From Ignelater luminosus (Eukaryota > Arthropoda > Insecta > Coleoptera > Elateridae): 64,000 nt of DNA. The stretch covers positions 87,996 through 151,995 of the forward strand of contig VTPC01090918.1 in assembly GCA_011009095.1 (NCBI GenBank). Reading direction: 5' to 3'. A program made the translations under genes and the position numbers. Below the pieces are notes generated by a model that saw only the letters and a list, made by a program, of their open reading frames with translations, searched no databases and was not told the DNA's origin. Below are positions 36,830 to 49,250 of the stretch, piece after piece (positions within the stretch are counted from its first letter, which is position 1; each line of letters opens with the position of its first letter).

Positions 36830-39800
36830 ACTAACCAAAATTTTTTGGGAATAACAGAAAAATAACTCCTGCAGTAACAATGGAGATCTTGTTGGACTGC
36901 TGGACCTTGTGATACAAAAGGAACGAAAAGATCTTTGCACAAACTCCAGAACACAGGTAGCCTAAAAATGACAAACTCAAGACAATTTTGCCACATGATG
37001 GAATGATCTGGTTTACAAACGAATGAAAGTTTTTTTGATCGAAAATATGCAAGAAGTTCATGCAATATTAAAATGCATAGACAAAAACATAAAAAGAGAT
37101 TATGTAAAGAAACAAATTTATATATTTACAAACAAGTCAAGCAGCACTCGAAGCTTTTCAGAAGACCAAAATGACGTCGTAGCTGTATATCTTGGCAGAC
37201 CAAAATACAGTTAAGCTGAATTGGGTGCCAAGATACAATGGTTAGAAGTCGATCGATTAGTCAAAACCCTTTCTTTGAACCAAAACTGGCTTTAGAAATA
37301 TCTAAGTATTTTGTTAGAGAAGCTATAGTCCTTTCAAGTTTACAAGTTTCAGCCGCACCTTAAATGATGATCTGGACTAGACTATATAGAAAAGACACTA
37401 AAACAAGGGAACAAATAATAATATTAATAATAATGATAATGATAATACTAGGCATCGATTTGGTCTTCTCTATTCTCGTTGGAATTTTTCTACACTTTCA
37501 AACCAATCTTCATTGAACGGACGGTGCAAAGCTGATTTATCTGGATATCTTAAGTTTTTATCTTAACTCATCTTAGCAAATATTCCGTTTCAATCCCAGC
37601 TGAGTTTGTTTAATTTATTTTTTTACCTCTTATGTCAGTTTTAAAATGTCAAATGCATTACTTTATCTGTGTTGGTTCTCGCTTTACTTTTCACAAACTC
37701 CGTTCTTCTAGATATTTTCAAATGTAGCTTGACACTGAAACTGTGTTTGTTTAACCTTGTAGATAGCTGACCTGTTAGTTGCTGATAATAATGATATAGT
37801 TTTATTATGTTTTAAAAATTTAAAAATCTGAATATCTGTTTTTTACGCTTTAGTTGGTAGTTTTTCTCTTGATGTACAAAACACAAGCAAATATATTTTT
37901 TTATAAACTCTACATTTCTATGTGATTCACTTTGATCTTTTCCCGTTTTTATTTGCATGTATACATTAATTATAACCATGATTCAAATAAAATAAAATTG
38001 CTTGTGTATATATTTGAAGGTAGATTAGTTTCATTAGTAGCATTAATTGATATTAATGACTTTGGATAAATAAATATGGTCAATTAAACTTTACACGTGT
38101 AATACAGTAATTAGCGGGAATAATAAAAAGCATGTTTCCCGTGGCCTATGAAATGAACGCATCTCGGCTTTTAATTAATTTCAAACACCGAGGGATAGTG
38201 TTATTAGGTAAAGCACCATGTGGTGCCCCTTCTTTCTGTGTTGAACAGAAGATCGAGCATTATCGACAAGTGCTATTGTGTCAAATAATGCCTACTCATC
38301 ACGGAAGTGTGATCAGTCTCAACCGGAAGCCTCGCAATTAAATGTCTGTCTGTATTTGAACTTAACACCTGATAAATTAATAATAACCGCGGTATATCGA
38401 ACATGCAATAGTCTCGATTGCATTAAAACATCGTTAAAATATTCGGGGTCGTTTATTGTTGGTCTTCATTAATGCAAAGCAGTAGGGGCGGGATGCACCC
38501 GCATTTGGACCTCAGTATTGTAGGCTCCACGTGCCTGTAACAATGCCAGAAGCGTCGTTCAAAAGTCACGCCGTGCTGTTGAATATTCACACAATTCGAT
38601 TAACCCGCTGCATGTAAAGAATCCACGTTCTTGTCGAACCATACGCTTCGGTACTCGCATAAAATGATGATGCGTAACCTAATACCGAGTTAATTTCGCG
38701 AAAATCCTTTTTAATCCCGGCGGAGGTTTCCTGGTAACCGGTAAATACGACCAGGACATTTTACGGCAAATAATATCCGGCGACCGTCGAATTCTTTACT
38801 TATCACCGCATCTTTATCGACGCCATTAAGTGAACATCATCCCGTGAATCCATTAAGCCATCAATCCATTAGCTATTATCCATTATGATATTCTGGATTG
38901 GTCCCGAAGCAACGATATTTTACAACTTTTACACTAATGTTAAGAAAAGTTGAGGACTGCGAGACCATCAATCAATACAGATAATTTTATTTGAAAATTG
39001 AATAATGCGGCATTAACTCGACTACTCGAGATAATAATGGCAGGGCTGTAAGTCTTCTCGTGAGGAGGAACAGATTTTTGAAGAGCTGGGGAGAATGTAA
39101 TGTTCAAATAACGTGCAAGTCACCGACGCCATCAGTCTAACGGAGCATTCTCTCAGTTGTCACGTCTTGCTGATGAGATTCGAATAAATACAGACTTAAT
39201 AAAATCCATCACTTATTCCTGTCTGTACACTAACATCTTTTTTGTATAATTTTTTCCTTGACGATAAAAAGGACGTTATAAATACACTTCTGACGATCTT
39301 AATCATTATTCATTTAAAAATTTAATTTCGTTATTATCAGTCTCCTTTCAACAAAAATTCTGAGTTATCTCGAAGTGCGTGGAACAAAACGTTTTAAAGG
39401 ATAAACCAGGTGACATTTTATCTTATCTGGTGTTATGGTCCCTAAGTTTGTTATACGCATTCTTCAAACAAGTTCGATTACATTGATGTCTTTCTTCAAG
39501 TTGGAATTGTTATATTTATCTGATTATAAGATGAATTGAATGAATATTTTGTTAAATTTACATTGTAATTATGAACTGAATTCAAACAGGATTCCTCTTG
39601 ATGCTTATATTAGTATACAACATTCAAGTTCATATTTATGACAAGTACATGGTAAATCCGTTTGTTGTGATATAATGAAAAGGTCTAACGTATTCATACA
39701 TACTTTGGTTTTGCACTTAAATAATAATTTCAATTTTGTAGATTAGCAAGTATTCGATCGTTACGTCTAGGCCCTTACTGTATTTTTCTTAAGTACTCAT

Positions 39801-42716
39801 TGATTTCACAATAATTCAATCTAAAATTCTACTTGCCACTATAGATTCTTCAAATTGTACTTTAAAATCAAAGTTTCAATAAAAAATTGAAAACCACTGT
39901 CAAAACTAACCCAACTTAAATTCTGTTATACACCAAATCATGTCAATTTGCTAATATATCCCTGTCAGTGTTTTCTTGATAATCTTCATTGGTACTTTGA
40001 TCAAACAATACTATTGTTCAGTCTCAATCTCAATTCTGGAAAAAAACAACATCCCCCCCCCCCCCAGAAATTATCAGACTTGTTTAAATCGTATCTTTGT
40101 AAGCAGAATTTGGAACGATCTTAGAAGACATGAACATTACTGTCATATCCCTCTCCCAAAATTTTGAGTTTCCATTACCCCTAACCACAGAATCGGTTTT
40201 GGTTTGGAAATAAAAGACTTGGTACGATGAAAATGAGAAAGTCCAGGGCGTCAATCGCTAATATCACATCATTGCCACACTTTACCCAGAGATAGGCATA
40301 GCTTAACTGATGTCGGATCACGTCGATGTACCGAACACCTCATGCTAAGTAAAGAGAGACGTCCAAACAAGACGCGTCAGTAATAAAGAACGTGCAGAAT
40401 GTTTCCAACGAACAGAAGCATCAACGAAATAGAGACCTTACAGAGAGTTTCTTGCATTAAGACAGAGAACTGTCTCACGACATACAAGCATTCCCTCTAG
40501 GTATTGCAATTGGCCTACAGATGCAATCTTCAATGATATTAAAACAATGTTTAACGTAATCTTTGATCCTTGACGTTCAAGAGGATAGCATCTAGCGAAT
40601 GTAGCTTCTGATAGTTTTATTAATATTAGAGACTTCATCTAGTTTCGCCGTTTTACTACTATGAGTATTATTTAACGTAAAATTTAGCCAAACCACAGGC
40701 AAAAAAACTGACAAAGAAAGAAAACATCAAAACTCATGCTTGGTGAGACATCAACCTCCCCATAATAGAAATCAACTGAGACACTAGATATCTCATTCCA
40801 TACTACCTAAATTATAATCAAGACTTTACAAAAAGAACAAAATTATTTGAGAATTTTTTGTCTTATATTTCAACTATAAATGTTTGAACTGGTCATGTTG
40901 AACAAAATTTGCTACCATAAAGCATTTTAAGATTCGAAAATACTGTTTTGAAAATATTCTTCAAAGATTTCTGGTTTTGGCTAAAGATACTCCTCCAACC
41001 ATCTACAGCAGCCTGTTCCAACACAGGCTAATGAAACACATTCACTTCACTCTCTCTGTATCTTTATCGGCAGTACCAAAGTAGAAATATTCTCACCCAT
41101 ACGGTAGATATCGATTTTTCCCCCTCCTTCAAAGATACTTGCCCCATTTTCCTGTATAGGGCTTTTTATCAAGATTTTTAAAATGCAAGTTGCGTTGATG
41201 TTCCTCCAGTTTAGATTTACTATTCTATTTCATCATAGTTGTTATACTAAGACTATTATATACAGGTATACAATTTCTTAAGGCGCTGTCGTGTTGTAAA
41301 CAGCGTGTTGTGTTGCCTATAACAAGTTGTTTTACTCGCTGGCCTTGACAGGAAGTCTTTTCTTAAAATAAAGAAAAATTACCAAGCCGTAAAAAACAAA
41401 AGACAGGTTGGCCTAAAATTACCAAAGACAAATCTGCTCTTGGAGATAAAGATAAGACTTAACAAATGAAAATAACATCTATACAGAAACTTAATTAAAT
41501 TAATTAAAGTTGGGTATACATGTTATAATTCTAGGATTTAATTTCCAATGAACTAAATATCTTTTACAATCTAGAGAGACTTAGATTTAAAATAAAACAA
41601 AAATCTCTAACCAAACTAACCGATTTATTTGAATATGCCTGTTTGGCCCGGATATGATCCTTTAAGAGTCGTCAAATCATCTTTCACATTTCGTCATCGA
41701 TGACTGATTCTTTATGGTAGTTCAAAAATCACAAATCATCGATCTTTCATGACAAAGTCAGGATTAGATCTTTCTCGGCACAAAGAACAAAGTGGCTTGA
41801 GATGAAAAACAATCTACTGTAGTTTTGGGGTATTTTGTCTTTAAAACATGTTTTATGGAGATAGGAACGAAAGGATCAAAGACCAAAAGCCACATTTTTT
41901 TGGAATTGGAAAATCATTATAATTGGAACCCGATCTAAGCCTTTATCTACGGATAATAGCCACTAAGAAATTGTAGTATCAAAGCATGAAGACTTGATTT
42001 TCCATGCTATCAAGCGTTCTGACATTCTTTAATTAACAGGAAAGTGTCACGACCGTCACGTCGATCTAGTTATAGATTCCTATGTGTTTATAATATAAGC
42101 AAAGCCGATTTCTTATGATATGTAACTCGTGCCTTAGGTATGTTAGCAAAATCTTTTTGATGATCAAGATTTTGAATTGACTCTTAGATTCCTACCATAC
42201 GTTCCGTTTCTACTTTATTTTTAACTAAATAAGCAAATTCTGATAGAGATTGACTACCTAACTCAGGAACGTTAGATTCACTATAAAGGGTGTACCGTTA
42301 ATGTCGATCTAGACAAAAATGTTAAAAGCCGGAAACAAAATCAAGGTTGAAAAAGAAGGGGCGGCACAGTGGCAGACGTATGGTAAGCAGCTACGCCATA
42401 GTGCCTAGTCAACACGGTACGTATGGCAACTTGCCTCGTTTTCATGTTCTTTTGCCGGCCCTGACTCTCTACTAACAAAACGAAGATCATTACGAAATCT
42501 TAAAATTACAACGATAGTAATAAACATCCAGAAAAAGAAAAAAATTGCAACTATACCGCTCAGCTTGAACAGGAGAAACAAGGAAGGTGAATTCCAGGCA
42601 GAACTTGTACAAGCTGAAGAAAAAATACGCAACTTGACAGTATGTGAGTAGGAAGTTAAAAGAAAGATAGACCGGAGAAAATTTATATATTAAAAATAAA
42701 AACTACTTAATTGTTT
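36830..42716. other. Long non-coding stretch
   Basis: No gene or element recognised in about 5.9 kb. It includes an AAT/GAT microsatellite at about 37404-37450, a somewhat CG-richer block at 38100-39000, a 13-base C run at 40053-40065 and a CG-richer block at about 40200-40500. Confidence 0.35.
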
Positions 42717-42730
42717 GGGGTAAACCTTTT

Positions 42731-43672
42731 TTATTTTTCAACATAGTCTCCTTTTAGGCTTATACACTTCGTCCAACGCTGCTCTAGTTTGTTGATCCCT
42801 TCTGAATAATAGGATTTGTCCAAGTCTGAAAAATAGCCATTCGTTTCTGCAATCACCTCCTCGTTTGAATAAAATCTTTTCTCGCCAGATATTTCTTCAA
42901 ATTGGGGAACAAATAGTAGTCCGAGGGAGCCAAGTCTGGAGAATAGGGGGGATGTGAAACGAGTTGGAACCCTATTTCCATTAATTTTGCGACCACAACT
43001 GCTGAGGCGTGAGCTGGTGCNNNNNNNNNNNNNNNNNNNNNNNNNNNNNNGTCGATGAGGATTATTCCTTGCGAATCCCAAAAGACAGTCGCCATAATCT
43101 TTCCGGCCGAAGGAACGGTCTTCGCCTTTTTTTGCGCAGATTCCCCCTTGGTAACCCATTGTTTAGATTGTTCTTTGGTCTCAGGAGTGTAGTGATGTAT
43201 CCATGTTTTATCCACAGTGACGAAACGACGTTTAAAATCCTGCCGATTCTTCTGGAACAGCTGCAAACCGTCCTTGCAACACTTCACACGATTTCGTTTT
43301 TGGTCAAGAGTGAGCAATCGCGGCACCCATCTTGCGGATAGCTTTGTCATGTCCAAATGTTGATGCAAAATATTATGTACCCGTTCATTCGAGATGCCTA
43401 CAGCACTAGCAATCTCACGCACCTTCACTCTTCTGTCATCCATCACCATATCATGGATTTTATCAATGATTTCTGGAGTAGTAACCTCAACAGGGCGTCC
43501 AAAACGTTCAGCGTCACTTGTGCTCATATGGCCACTCCGAAAATTTTGAAACCACTTATAAACTGTTCTAATCGAAGGTGCAGAGTTACCATAATGTTTC
43601 TTGAGTCTCCTGAGGCGTTTTGCCTTTCATAAAGTAATGTTTAATCAATACACAAAATTCTTTTTCGTCCAT
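42731..43672 (-). pseudogene. Mariner transposase with frameshifts and an assembly gap
   Basis: The start is MDEKEFCVLIKHYFMKGKTP at 43672. The frame shifts soon afterwards, then continues with KKHYGNSAPSIRTVYKWFQ and the long piece 43527-42853. That piece has KVREIASAVGISNERVHNIL, SARWVPRLLTLDQKRNR and the first catalytic Asp in TVDKTWIHHYTPETKEQSKQ (the usual Glu after this Asp is Lys here). The second Asp falls in the N run. APAHASAVVVAK and YSPDLAPSDYYLFPNLKK (third Asp) follow. Another frameshift near 42880 leads to the C-terminal frame ending in SLKGDYVEK. It is non-functional as assembled. Confidence 0.88.
43021..43050. other. Assembly gap (30 N)
   Basis: The N run sits in the transposase between ILID and APAH. 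In the first mariner this interval takes about 42 codons (126 nt), so the 30 N look like a fixed-size placeholder for about 126 nt. Confidence 0.9.
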
Positions 43673-43852
43673 TTTTTGAAAATCACTCGACTTTCTCGAT
43701 TCAAACGAATGCCAAACACAAAGAAATAGACCGATCTGGCTGAAACTTGGTGTGTGTTCTTCCAAGAGATGCTACTAACTAAACATAACCTCGATATGCG
43801 CCAGTAGTGCCATCTCTCTGACTTTGCACGGACTTTTCAAACGACCCTCGTA

Positions 43853-43975
43853 CAGTCGAACCTCGATAACTCGAACCCTAAAGAAAAGAAAGTCATAGGA
43901 TAACACTTCAACTAATCAATACATTGGTTATACGTAATAAGTCATCATGAGATTCGTGTTATCGAGGTTCGACTG
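43853..43975. mobile_element. 123-bp MITE, pogo/Tc1-mariner type
   Basis: CAGTCGAACCTCGATAAC at the left end is repeated in exact inverse as GTTATCGAGGTTCGACTG at the right end (18/18, continuing imperfectly for about 8 bp more). TA lies on both sides (43851-43852 and 43976-43977). It has no coding capacity. The left TA is also the right flanking TA of the mariner ending at 43850, so the two elements sit back to back. Confidence 0.85.
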
Positions 43976-43977
43976 TA

Positions 43978-46900
43978 ATACGTTCCCCTAAATGAAGTTG
44001 CTTCGATTTGCTTAAATTAAATTACAAATTAGTATTTTATCTATTTGTTATTTTAAATTATAATTACATAAAATTTGTTCATATTTTAATAATATGAAAT
44101 AACGAAGTTAACAACCGCACTAAAGATGACATAAACAATATTATAATATAACTTTTACCTTATTTATTATTTAACTTAATTTCAAACGGTCTAGTTTTTT
44201 CAATTCATAATCTAGACTAATATTTTTGTTCATGCACAAATTTGCTTCTATCTTTGTAGGTTTATTGCTTATTTAATCACAGACAATCATCGGATGAAAT
44301 GAAATCTCAAACAATCCGAGGCCATCGCCCCCGTACGTACCCAAGTACGACACTTAATATCAACTCTGCGTGAAGTCGCATAAAATTTGTAAAAATGGAA
44401 TTACCGATTATGTAATTTCTTTGAGTGGAGTATCTTGACGAATGGTTTTCTAAATTTGAACGTGTTGATTGTGATTTTAATCCGGTGTTCGCTGCGAGAG
44501 GCACGCGCTCACATTTTCCAATGTCCGGCTGTGGTCCGCCGGTTCTCCGATAACGCCGTTGAATTATTGATGTCCAGTTGGGTTACTAAGACAATTTGAT
44601 ATATTACACCAATTGGGAACAGGAGCCAGTAAATAAACCCGAGTCGCCCCGTCACGAACAGAAAGAGCAATCGCTACCTAGGGATATAAGGATATTCTTA
44701 AAATTACATTTAAAATTGTTATGGTAATCCCCTCAGGGGTAATTTAGGCGGAATCGTTTCTGTTTGTTTTATGTATTAAGAGGTAGAATTCGGATGTCAT
44801 ACAGCTTCGATGACACATTACATTATAACCCCCATGCACTTGAAAGCACTTCGATGCAACCTGGCCCATAAGCAACAGGAAAATACATAAATATTGACGT
44901 TGCACATTAAATACAATCGCGGTGTTTATTCTAGTCCGATCGCAATAACAAACCATAAATTAACTCATTAGATGACACTCGTGTCTCCATCCTCTGTTTG
45001 GACAAAGGGGTGTGCTATGGGTGACATCCCTATTCCTCATTTACATAATGCTCGACGGTTCTCCCTTTCTATGGCATTATCAAATTTCCTTAAAACAATA
45101 AGTTTACAGTAAACGATTTCGTTATAAAAAGGACGTCTTCGAGCTGTGCAATTGGGTGTATCGGGGTGTACATGACGAACTCGAATCGACATCTCAAAAC
45201 TGAAAAGCTTTGACATAAATATGTTTAAAGAAAAGCGTGCTAAAAAGCTCGTGCGTTTTCACGCCCGAACGATAACTGATAATTACGTACGGGTGATCTT
45301 CAAGAGGTTCGCTGGGGCGCGGAGCCCCTTTTAAAATAAAACTGTCGCACGCCCACAATGCTAGTTCTTCCGGACCCCCGATTTAAAAACGACAAATAAA
45401 CTTTATACTTGGCCGAACTTAAATGTTATCGAGCACTTAGTTTAAAAGCACGAACTGATTCCCATGCGTACAGATTCGACATCAATCGGCAATTTATGAC
45501 AGTTTAAACTTTAATGGGTGCGTTCGACTTTTTTAAGAGTCCTGTCCAATTTTAAATTTACGATTTAATGCAAAGGTGATTTCGCGATGTCTTAATGTTC
45601 CCCATGTCTCAAACTGTATTTTACGTAAAGCTCTTTAGCCGTTCTGCTTTCGGTATTGATATATAAGACCAACCCGGTATAACTTGGGGTTGCAGTCTTG
45701 AAACTGTTAACAATAGGGTACTGGTTTTATTAAACCGATAAAATCGCAAAAAAGGCGAATTAATTTTCAAATTTACTTCCCCGATTCCGTTCTAAGAAAT
45801 AATTTTATGCGTTTCGTAGCAGTTTTATTTCGATTGCTCACATTCACGGTCTTAATTTAGTATTGCATTGTCGGAGATATAAATACTTCTAGCCGGGGTT
45901 GTGAGACTCGCTTTTGCGGAAGCGTGGCACCCCCTTGCAATCTGTATTTGCACATAATAAACACAAAGAACTTTTGCTTCCGAAACACGTTGTTACAACG
46001 GAAATATTTTTTTCTACAATAACTTATCATTTAGTTCAGTGGTGGCAACGGTTCGTACCCTTTCTAATTTTTAATTTATTTATGCTAAACGCCTGCCTGC
46101 ATCATTAATTATCTCGTGCGTAGCGGCTCACTCGCACAAATGGTAACCTTTTTGTTAGGATGATTATGAAAACAATAAAAAAATTAATACGAGTAATTTA
46201 TAAGTAATTAGTAAATAAATTATAATTTTTAAGGGTTGTTTTATGTTTCTGACTGGAATTTATTAATTAAAATTTGTTTCCCATTAATTTTAATTTAAAG
46301 TAATTTAAATTCGGTTTTAACACGCTTTTGAAGTTGCACGCATTTATTAGCATAAACTATTAATTATCTTATTATCTTCTAGAAATTGTGTATGTGTAAC
46401 TTTTTTATTATAAAATGGAAGTCTGAGTATATTAACCCCACAGAATGATACTGATAATATTATCTGATTGAGTGTGAATGTGTTCTGGATTTTATTGTTA
46501 TTTGTTCATGGAGGAAGCTTTTATTTTTATAGTTCAAAATTGATTTGTTCTGAACATTAATTTTTATTTTCCACCAGTGATGGCCATATTTTTTAATAAC
46601 TATACACTTTGATATACAGTCACGATTACAAAGAAGACCGTGAAACACTACCTTGCTGTTTTACTCTGCTCGAACAAAAGAGTTTAAATTTTAATTTAAG
46701 TAAAAATGAATTGTTATGCATCCAAACTGAGAATTTAAACAAAACAAAAGCTTAATCAGACTGTACTACTGTCCTTAATTTTTACTTGATATTTTGGTAG
46801 ATTGAAAATTAAAAACCGACCTAGCTTAACATAAACGAGAACATTTTTTTGAGAACTGCTGTGTGAATACGATGACGTCTAAAAAGTGCAAGAGCCGCCG

Positions 46901-47425
46901 CTGCATCATACGCGTAATAAGCACAAACATTCACTTACATCTTGTCATGTAATGTCTCGTCGTTAATTTATATCGTGCAGATCAACTTTCAAGTTGCAAT
47001 TTAGCTTTTGTAAAATCTGCAGAGATACTGCCTTTTCTTTTGTTTGTCCCATTCTTACGATAAGCGAAGACTGCATGAAAAACCAATACAAAACACGTAA
47101 TCTGGGGATTAAAGTCGGCCATTGTACTTCGTAAGTAAGCAGTAGTAGTTGTGTAATTCTTGAAGATTTAAGCAAATACTGGCCCCTGTAGACCCCCTAT
47201 ATGGGCCAATTTGCACTCAGTGTACTGGTTGTCATTACTGTTACAACACAAAAATAAAAAATTTCACTTAAGAAAATCTTTAAGATTGTGTACTACATAA
47301 TATTAAAAAAAACAGTACTTTATACCACACTGTATTTTCGACAAAATTTAAAGTCTGTCTGTTGCCATGTTCCCGTATCTTTACAGGGCATGTTATATAC
47401 GAAATCCATTTAGAATTTTCTTCTG
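43978..47425. other. Non-coding stretch with a CG-richer block
   Basis: No gene or transposon recognised. 44300-46130 is richer in CG and has little repeat, in contrast to the strongly AT-rich DNA around it. This may be unique or constrained sequence, but I see no exon. Confidence 0.35.
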
Positions 47426-47429
47426 ATTA

Positions 47430-47610
47430 CGGATAGATAATCGATATCTCGATATCTCGAACAATTTTCTAGATAATCTGGATCTAAAATGGCGATTTTT
47501 CGACATGTGATATTATATATGATACCGACTTGGTTTTTAATGCTGAATACGACTCGAGATATTCGATTTTTATATCTCGAGTAGTTTTCTAAATATTCGA
47601 TTTTTTTTTA
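47430..47610. repeat. Two-copy degenerate repeat with TATCTCGA motifs
   Basis: TCGATATCTCGAACAATTTT near 47450 and TATATCTCGAGTAGTTTT near 47572 begin similar stretches about 120 bp apart, both followed by CTA(G/A)ATA-type sequence. This is probably an old tandem or dispersed repeat. Confidence 0.4.
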
Positions 47611-48635
47611 AATTTCGTCATGATTATGCTTCCATTTTCATTGATTAAATATGTGGTAGTACTTATGCAACAGACAAATTACAAATTAGGCTTTGGTTTT
47701 TATTTATTTATTTATTTACAAGATAATCTTATTAGAAGCTAGGTACATAGGACATTCATGTGTTACAATATTTAATGTACTAAATACATTGTTATATAGA
47801 CACTTGTCTAGCTTTTCCGGTGGCAAAACTCTCAATAACTTTCTTTACATCTATCTTATTCTTTTTTAAATAAAATTTAGAAGTTTTTGACCAAATTTAA
47901 TAATTATACTTTGACAATTTGACTTGGTTCTAAATAAGTGAGTTCTGAATCATAACTGTGGCAAAAAATATTTTAAATTTGTTTATATACTACAATTAAC
48001 ACCATAAAGCAATTTATATTTTAAGGGTAGAAAGTTAAATAGATGTGAAACGGATATTATTGCCCTTTTACAAGAATGAGGGCTTTTTTTTATAAGATAC
48101 CGACAATGTGCAATAAATATGAAAATACCGACGAACTGTACAATGGAGATACAACTTTCAGCAAATTGCAATAAACCGACTACCTGACAACATAGTAAAT
48201 ATTTTAGTTGAAAGTGAAAAGTAAAGTAAACTTGGGCGGTAAAAATTTAAGCTTATCCAGACTTTTCTAATTATATGGCTATTTTTATTTCATACCTGTA
48301 AACGACTGTGGGGCCTCCAAATCATTTGGGGCCCCTCGCACTGAGGGCAAAATTTGTTTTCTGGGTTGTTTGAACTCTGCTAGGCTCATAAGGTCAATAA
48401 ATGAAGTGTAAAAATTTTTCTGTGGCATAACGTCTAGTCCTCTAGTAACAGTGAAAATTCTCAGTTTTACATGATTATTTTTTTAATTTTCGCCAATAAT
48501 TTCTATAGTAGGCTTTGCCCTAAAATTCCTATATTACAAGATAGATCTTTTTGTACGTTACACATTTTATGTAAAACATTCTTTCATACCGCCAAGAATA
48601 ACCAAAATATTTTTAGTGTGCCATCCTATATACGG
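47611..48635. other. Non-coding stretch
   Basis: A TTTA microsatellite lies at about 47699-47719. A GC-rich piece at 48308-48350 (GGGGCCTCCAAATCATTTGG) resembles a hAT-type terminus, but no partner was found. Confidence 0.35.
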
Positions 48636-48892
48636 GGTGTTTTATAATCCAGATCCCCAAGTTGCTTCGTTTTCGAGATACACAGTGTCAAAGTCCTATT
48701 TAAAATTTCACGGCTTCTTAATTTCTCAGAAACAATGTGAAATATTAAAATGAAATTTCTCACATAGCTTTACTATTTATTATTGTGTGGATTTTGTGAT
48801 GGCTACCCCCAACTTGTGCGTCGACACACATTTTTAGAAATGTATGTTAGCTCACAGCAAAGAAGTTTTGCTATCTACATATTGTAATGTTC
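48636..48892 (+). repeat. End of a mariner-type long-TIR element
   Basis: TATACGGGGTGTTTTATAAT followed by CGTTTTCGAGATACACAG has the look of the TACAGGGTGT ends of long-TIR insect elements. The recognisable part runs up to the 3' LTR of the Ty3/gypsy-like element, and no matching inverse end was found. Confidence 0.35.
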
Positions 48893-49250
48893 TTTTTATA
48901 TAAAATGTTTATTTATATTTAATAATATTTATTTTCACTTAATTTATTACAATTTATTTACACTAAATTATTTATTTATTTATGTACAGAAGAATTTATT
49001 TATCACGAATTAACATTTATTTCGTTCCTAACTACTAGCTGCTTGACTGTAGAACTGGCTTCTGCTCGGTTAACGCCGCCTTATATTCGTTTCCACGTGG
49101 TTCTTGATGAGCCCAGAAAGTTCGTGTTCCTTCTGGAACATTCGACGGTGGAAGCTTCTCGATAGTTCGAGATTTCTCCGGCACATTCGACTAGCTTGTT
49201 CGAGACTGTTCGGGACTTTTTCTAGAATATTCTAGGGGTGGCGCGTTACA
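48893..49250 (-). repeat. 3' LTR (358 bp)
   Basis: On the minus strand it starts TGTAACGCGCCACCCC and ends AAGAACATTACA, with the TGT...ACA termini usual for LTRs. A TATA-like AATATAAGG lies at about 49081-49086, and AATAAA sites follow (for example 49017-49022), so promoter and poly(A) signals are in place. The second half is rich in AATAAA/TTTA runs. Confidence 0.85.

Larger units (their letters stand above)
42717..43850 (-). mobile_element. Second mariner transposon, left end missing
   Basis: The right terminus reads CGAGGGTCGTTTGAAAAGTC inward from 43850 and is followed by TA (43851-43852). The coding strand is minus. Past the stop codon at 42731 there should be about 60 bp and a left TIR, but 42660-42716 shows no CGAGGGT sequence, so this end is lost. 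It is a different subfamily member from the copy at 15.7-17.0 kb (the proteins diverge clearly). A run of 30 N lies within it. Confidence 0.85.

Noticed and set aside
43009..43341. Plus-strand open frame across the N run
   Set aside because: Antisense to the mariner transposase.
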